Shown here: one piece after another, positions 62,701 to 64,000 of the stretch
Layout: the number at the start of each line of letters is the position of its first letter
Numbering within the stretch: position 1 is the first letter of the stretch
Origin: Echinostoma caproni
Lineage: Eukaryota > Platyhelminthes > Trematoda > Plagiorchiida > Echinostomatidae
Direction: 5' to 3'
Assembly: GCA_900618425.1 (NCBI GenBank)
Contig: UZAN01039652.1
Coordinates: 29,211 to 93,210, forward strand
DNA length: 64,000 nt
Notes under the pieces: generated by a model
Told to the model about the DNA's origin: nothing
Databases searched by the model: none
The model's input: only the letters and a program-made list of their open reading frames with translations
Made by a program: the position numbers and the translations under genes

Positions 62701-63840
62701 CACAATGAATGAAGCAGTAAGTTTATTGTAAACAGCAAATATGTAGCCGGTACACAAACCGAAGAACAAGCAGGAACGACAAGTGTTTAGGAAGGAAGGC
62801 AGAGTCCGGCTCGCACGTTTCACCACATGCGAATGATGAGGATCTATTGGCATCTCTTTGAACATATTATTTGATTTGATTTCCTTCAATAAAGTAACCG
62901 CTACTTCCATGGTTTTNCATGGTTTTCTAAGTGCATCTCGATGACGGGAAATCCCAGCAAACGATTATCAGCGCGACTCCATGTTTCGTCTGTGAGTGAT
63001 TTGTGTCGACCGTCACACTGTTCTTTCTGAGTACGGGATCATGTAGAGCAGGCTAAGATTTCACGTGTAATTCATTCACTACCTGTTTAGAGAAAAGGAA
63101 GGGTCACATTTGAGAAAACAGGCTAACAGAATCGAGGAAAGTTATAGCATTGACATGGGATACTTCAAATAGAGAAAACGCTCAATCNCAATCGCAAAAA
63201 CACCCATTTGTCTGTGAGGAGGTAGGGTACTCGGTTGGCGTTCACATTTAGGGTATGCGCTTAACTCGGTAATAACGGAAGTAGTTGACACACTGTCTTC
63301 CGGATCGGAGTAAAAAAATGTTGCATTCTTCCTAACCTCCGAAGTTCAGTTCCGGAATGATCTCTGTTTTCATAATCAGTTTTGATTTGAAACGGGCAAG
63401 GTTTGGTTGGCAAACTTCTGAGAAGCGACTCACAAATCCGTTTTCTGGTCACTCTTAGTGGGCTCACGTTTTAAATTTTCAAGAGTGGAACGAATCTAGA
63501 CTAACCCCTCCCCTTTTTTAATCTGATTAATCCTTCCAGTCTGATGAGTTCCCTGCGACCTTGTGGCACGATTATGTGAATCTTGACACGGGCAAACATT
63601 GTGCATTTGCTCTGCTTTTTTGGTCTCTATAAAAGGAACTAACGCATTTTGTTTTGCACATATTCCGGTGTCAGGAATCGAATCAAGTGCCAGCGTTTTA
63701 TATAAGGTTAGCACGTTTTCACTCATCAAATGAATGTTGTAGTTGCTAGTGCTAGTATTTATAATTACATTACCGAGAAGCTCATTTTAGTTTGCTGAAC
63801 CAGATTGTTTCAGCGGCTTGTTTTGTTTCAAAAGCTTAAA
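59746..63840. other. Right-end stretch, probably upstream FANCD2 introns
   Basis: A weak minus-strand exon candidate (ILGSGAMVFWRFCLRR) lies near 60.1 kb, but its phase does not fit exon P. No other exon could be supported. Single Ns occur at 62917 and 63187. Confidence 0.45.
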
Positions 63841-64000
63841 TATGGCCGAGGCGATCACCATTCGCTTACTAAGCCCTAACCTATGTGCCCAAAAACTACT
63901 GGTGCAGGCGCTCCAATTGCCTTAGCCGTGTATGAAAACCAAGACAGAACATGACGTGTCACTTGACCCAGATGGGGAAAGGTCACATCAACTAACACGT
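63841..64000 (+). repeat. Dispersed repeat R2, copy 2 (cut by window end)
   Basis: Begins atggccgaggcgatcaccattc and ends ggtcacatcaactaacacgt at the last base, so the element continues past the window. Same orientation as copy 1. Confidence 0.6.

Overview
The window is animal (metazoan) nuclear DNA with many introns, most likely from a flatworm and probably a trematode. The evidence is AT-rich DNA, introns of 70 bp to about 5 kb, GT..AG splice sites, and two kinds of degenerate retroelement of types I know from trematode genomes: a non-LTR element with an RLPGWG tail, and a Penelope-like element. The species cannot be fixed from the sequence alone.

Left part, plus strand, 1.0-28.1 kb: seventeen consecutive exons encode repeat IV and the long cytoplasmic tail of an L-type-like (Cav1) voltage-gated calcium channel alpha-1 subunit. 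All exon joins keep phase and the seventeen exons sum to exactly 800 codons. Repeats I-III lie upstream of the window. The IVS4 gating charges, the repeat IV selectivity-filter glutamate, S6, the post-S6 EF-hand-like region and the IQ motif are all visible. The extreme C-terminus is not settled: several candidate last exons lie at 30.6-41.0 kb, and a 582-base gap at 28.6 kb may hide one.

Right part, minus strand, 59.7 to 45.8 kb: short exons match, in order, the C-terminal half of the Fanconi anaemia protein FANCD2. The best evidence is a phase-consistent run between 51.05 and 45.84 kb, although one exon and one donor inside it are weak. Exons further upstream are more tentative. FANCD2 therefore runs tail-to-tail against the calcium channel gene. 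Between them, at about 37.4-38.3 kb, three phase-compatible minus-strand exons point to a third, unrecognised gene.

Mobile and repeated DNA: a frameshifted non-LTR reverse transcriptase remnant antisense in a channel intron (14.1-15.8 kb), a second tail fragment at 0.3 kb, a Penelope-like element remnant with inverted arms (57.5-58.7 kb), a tRNA-derived hairpin element (27.5 kb) with a relative beside an assembly gap (54.0 kb), a GAGTCC-rich foldback (7.3 kb), two dispersed repeat pairs, several SINE-like tRNA boxes and simple repeats. There are three long assembly gaps and four single Ns. No rRNA, functional tRNA gene, operon or CRISPR array was seen.
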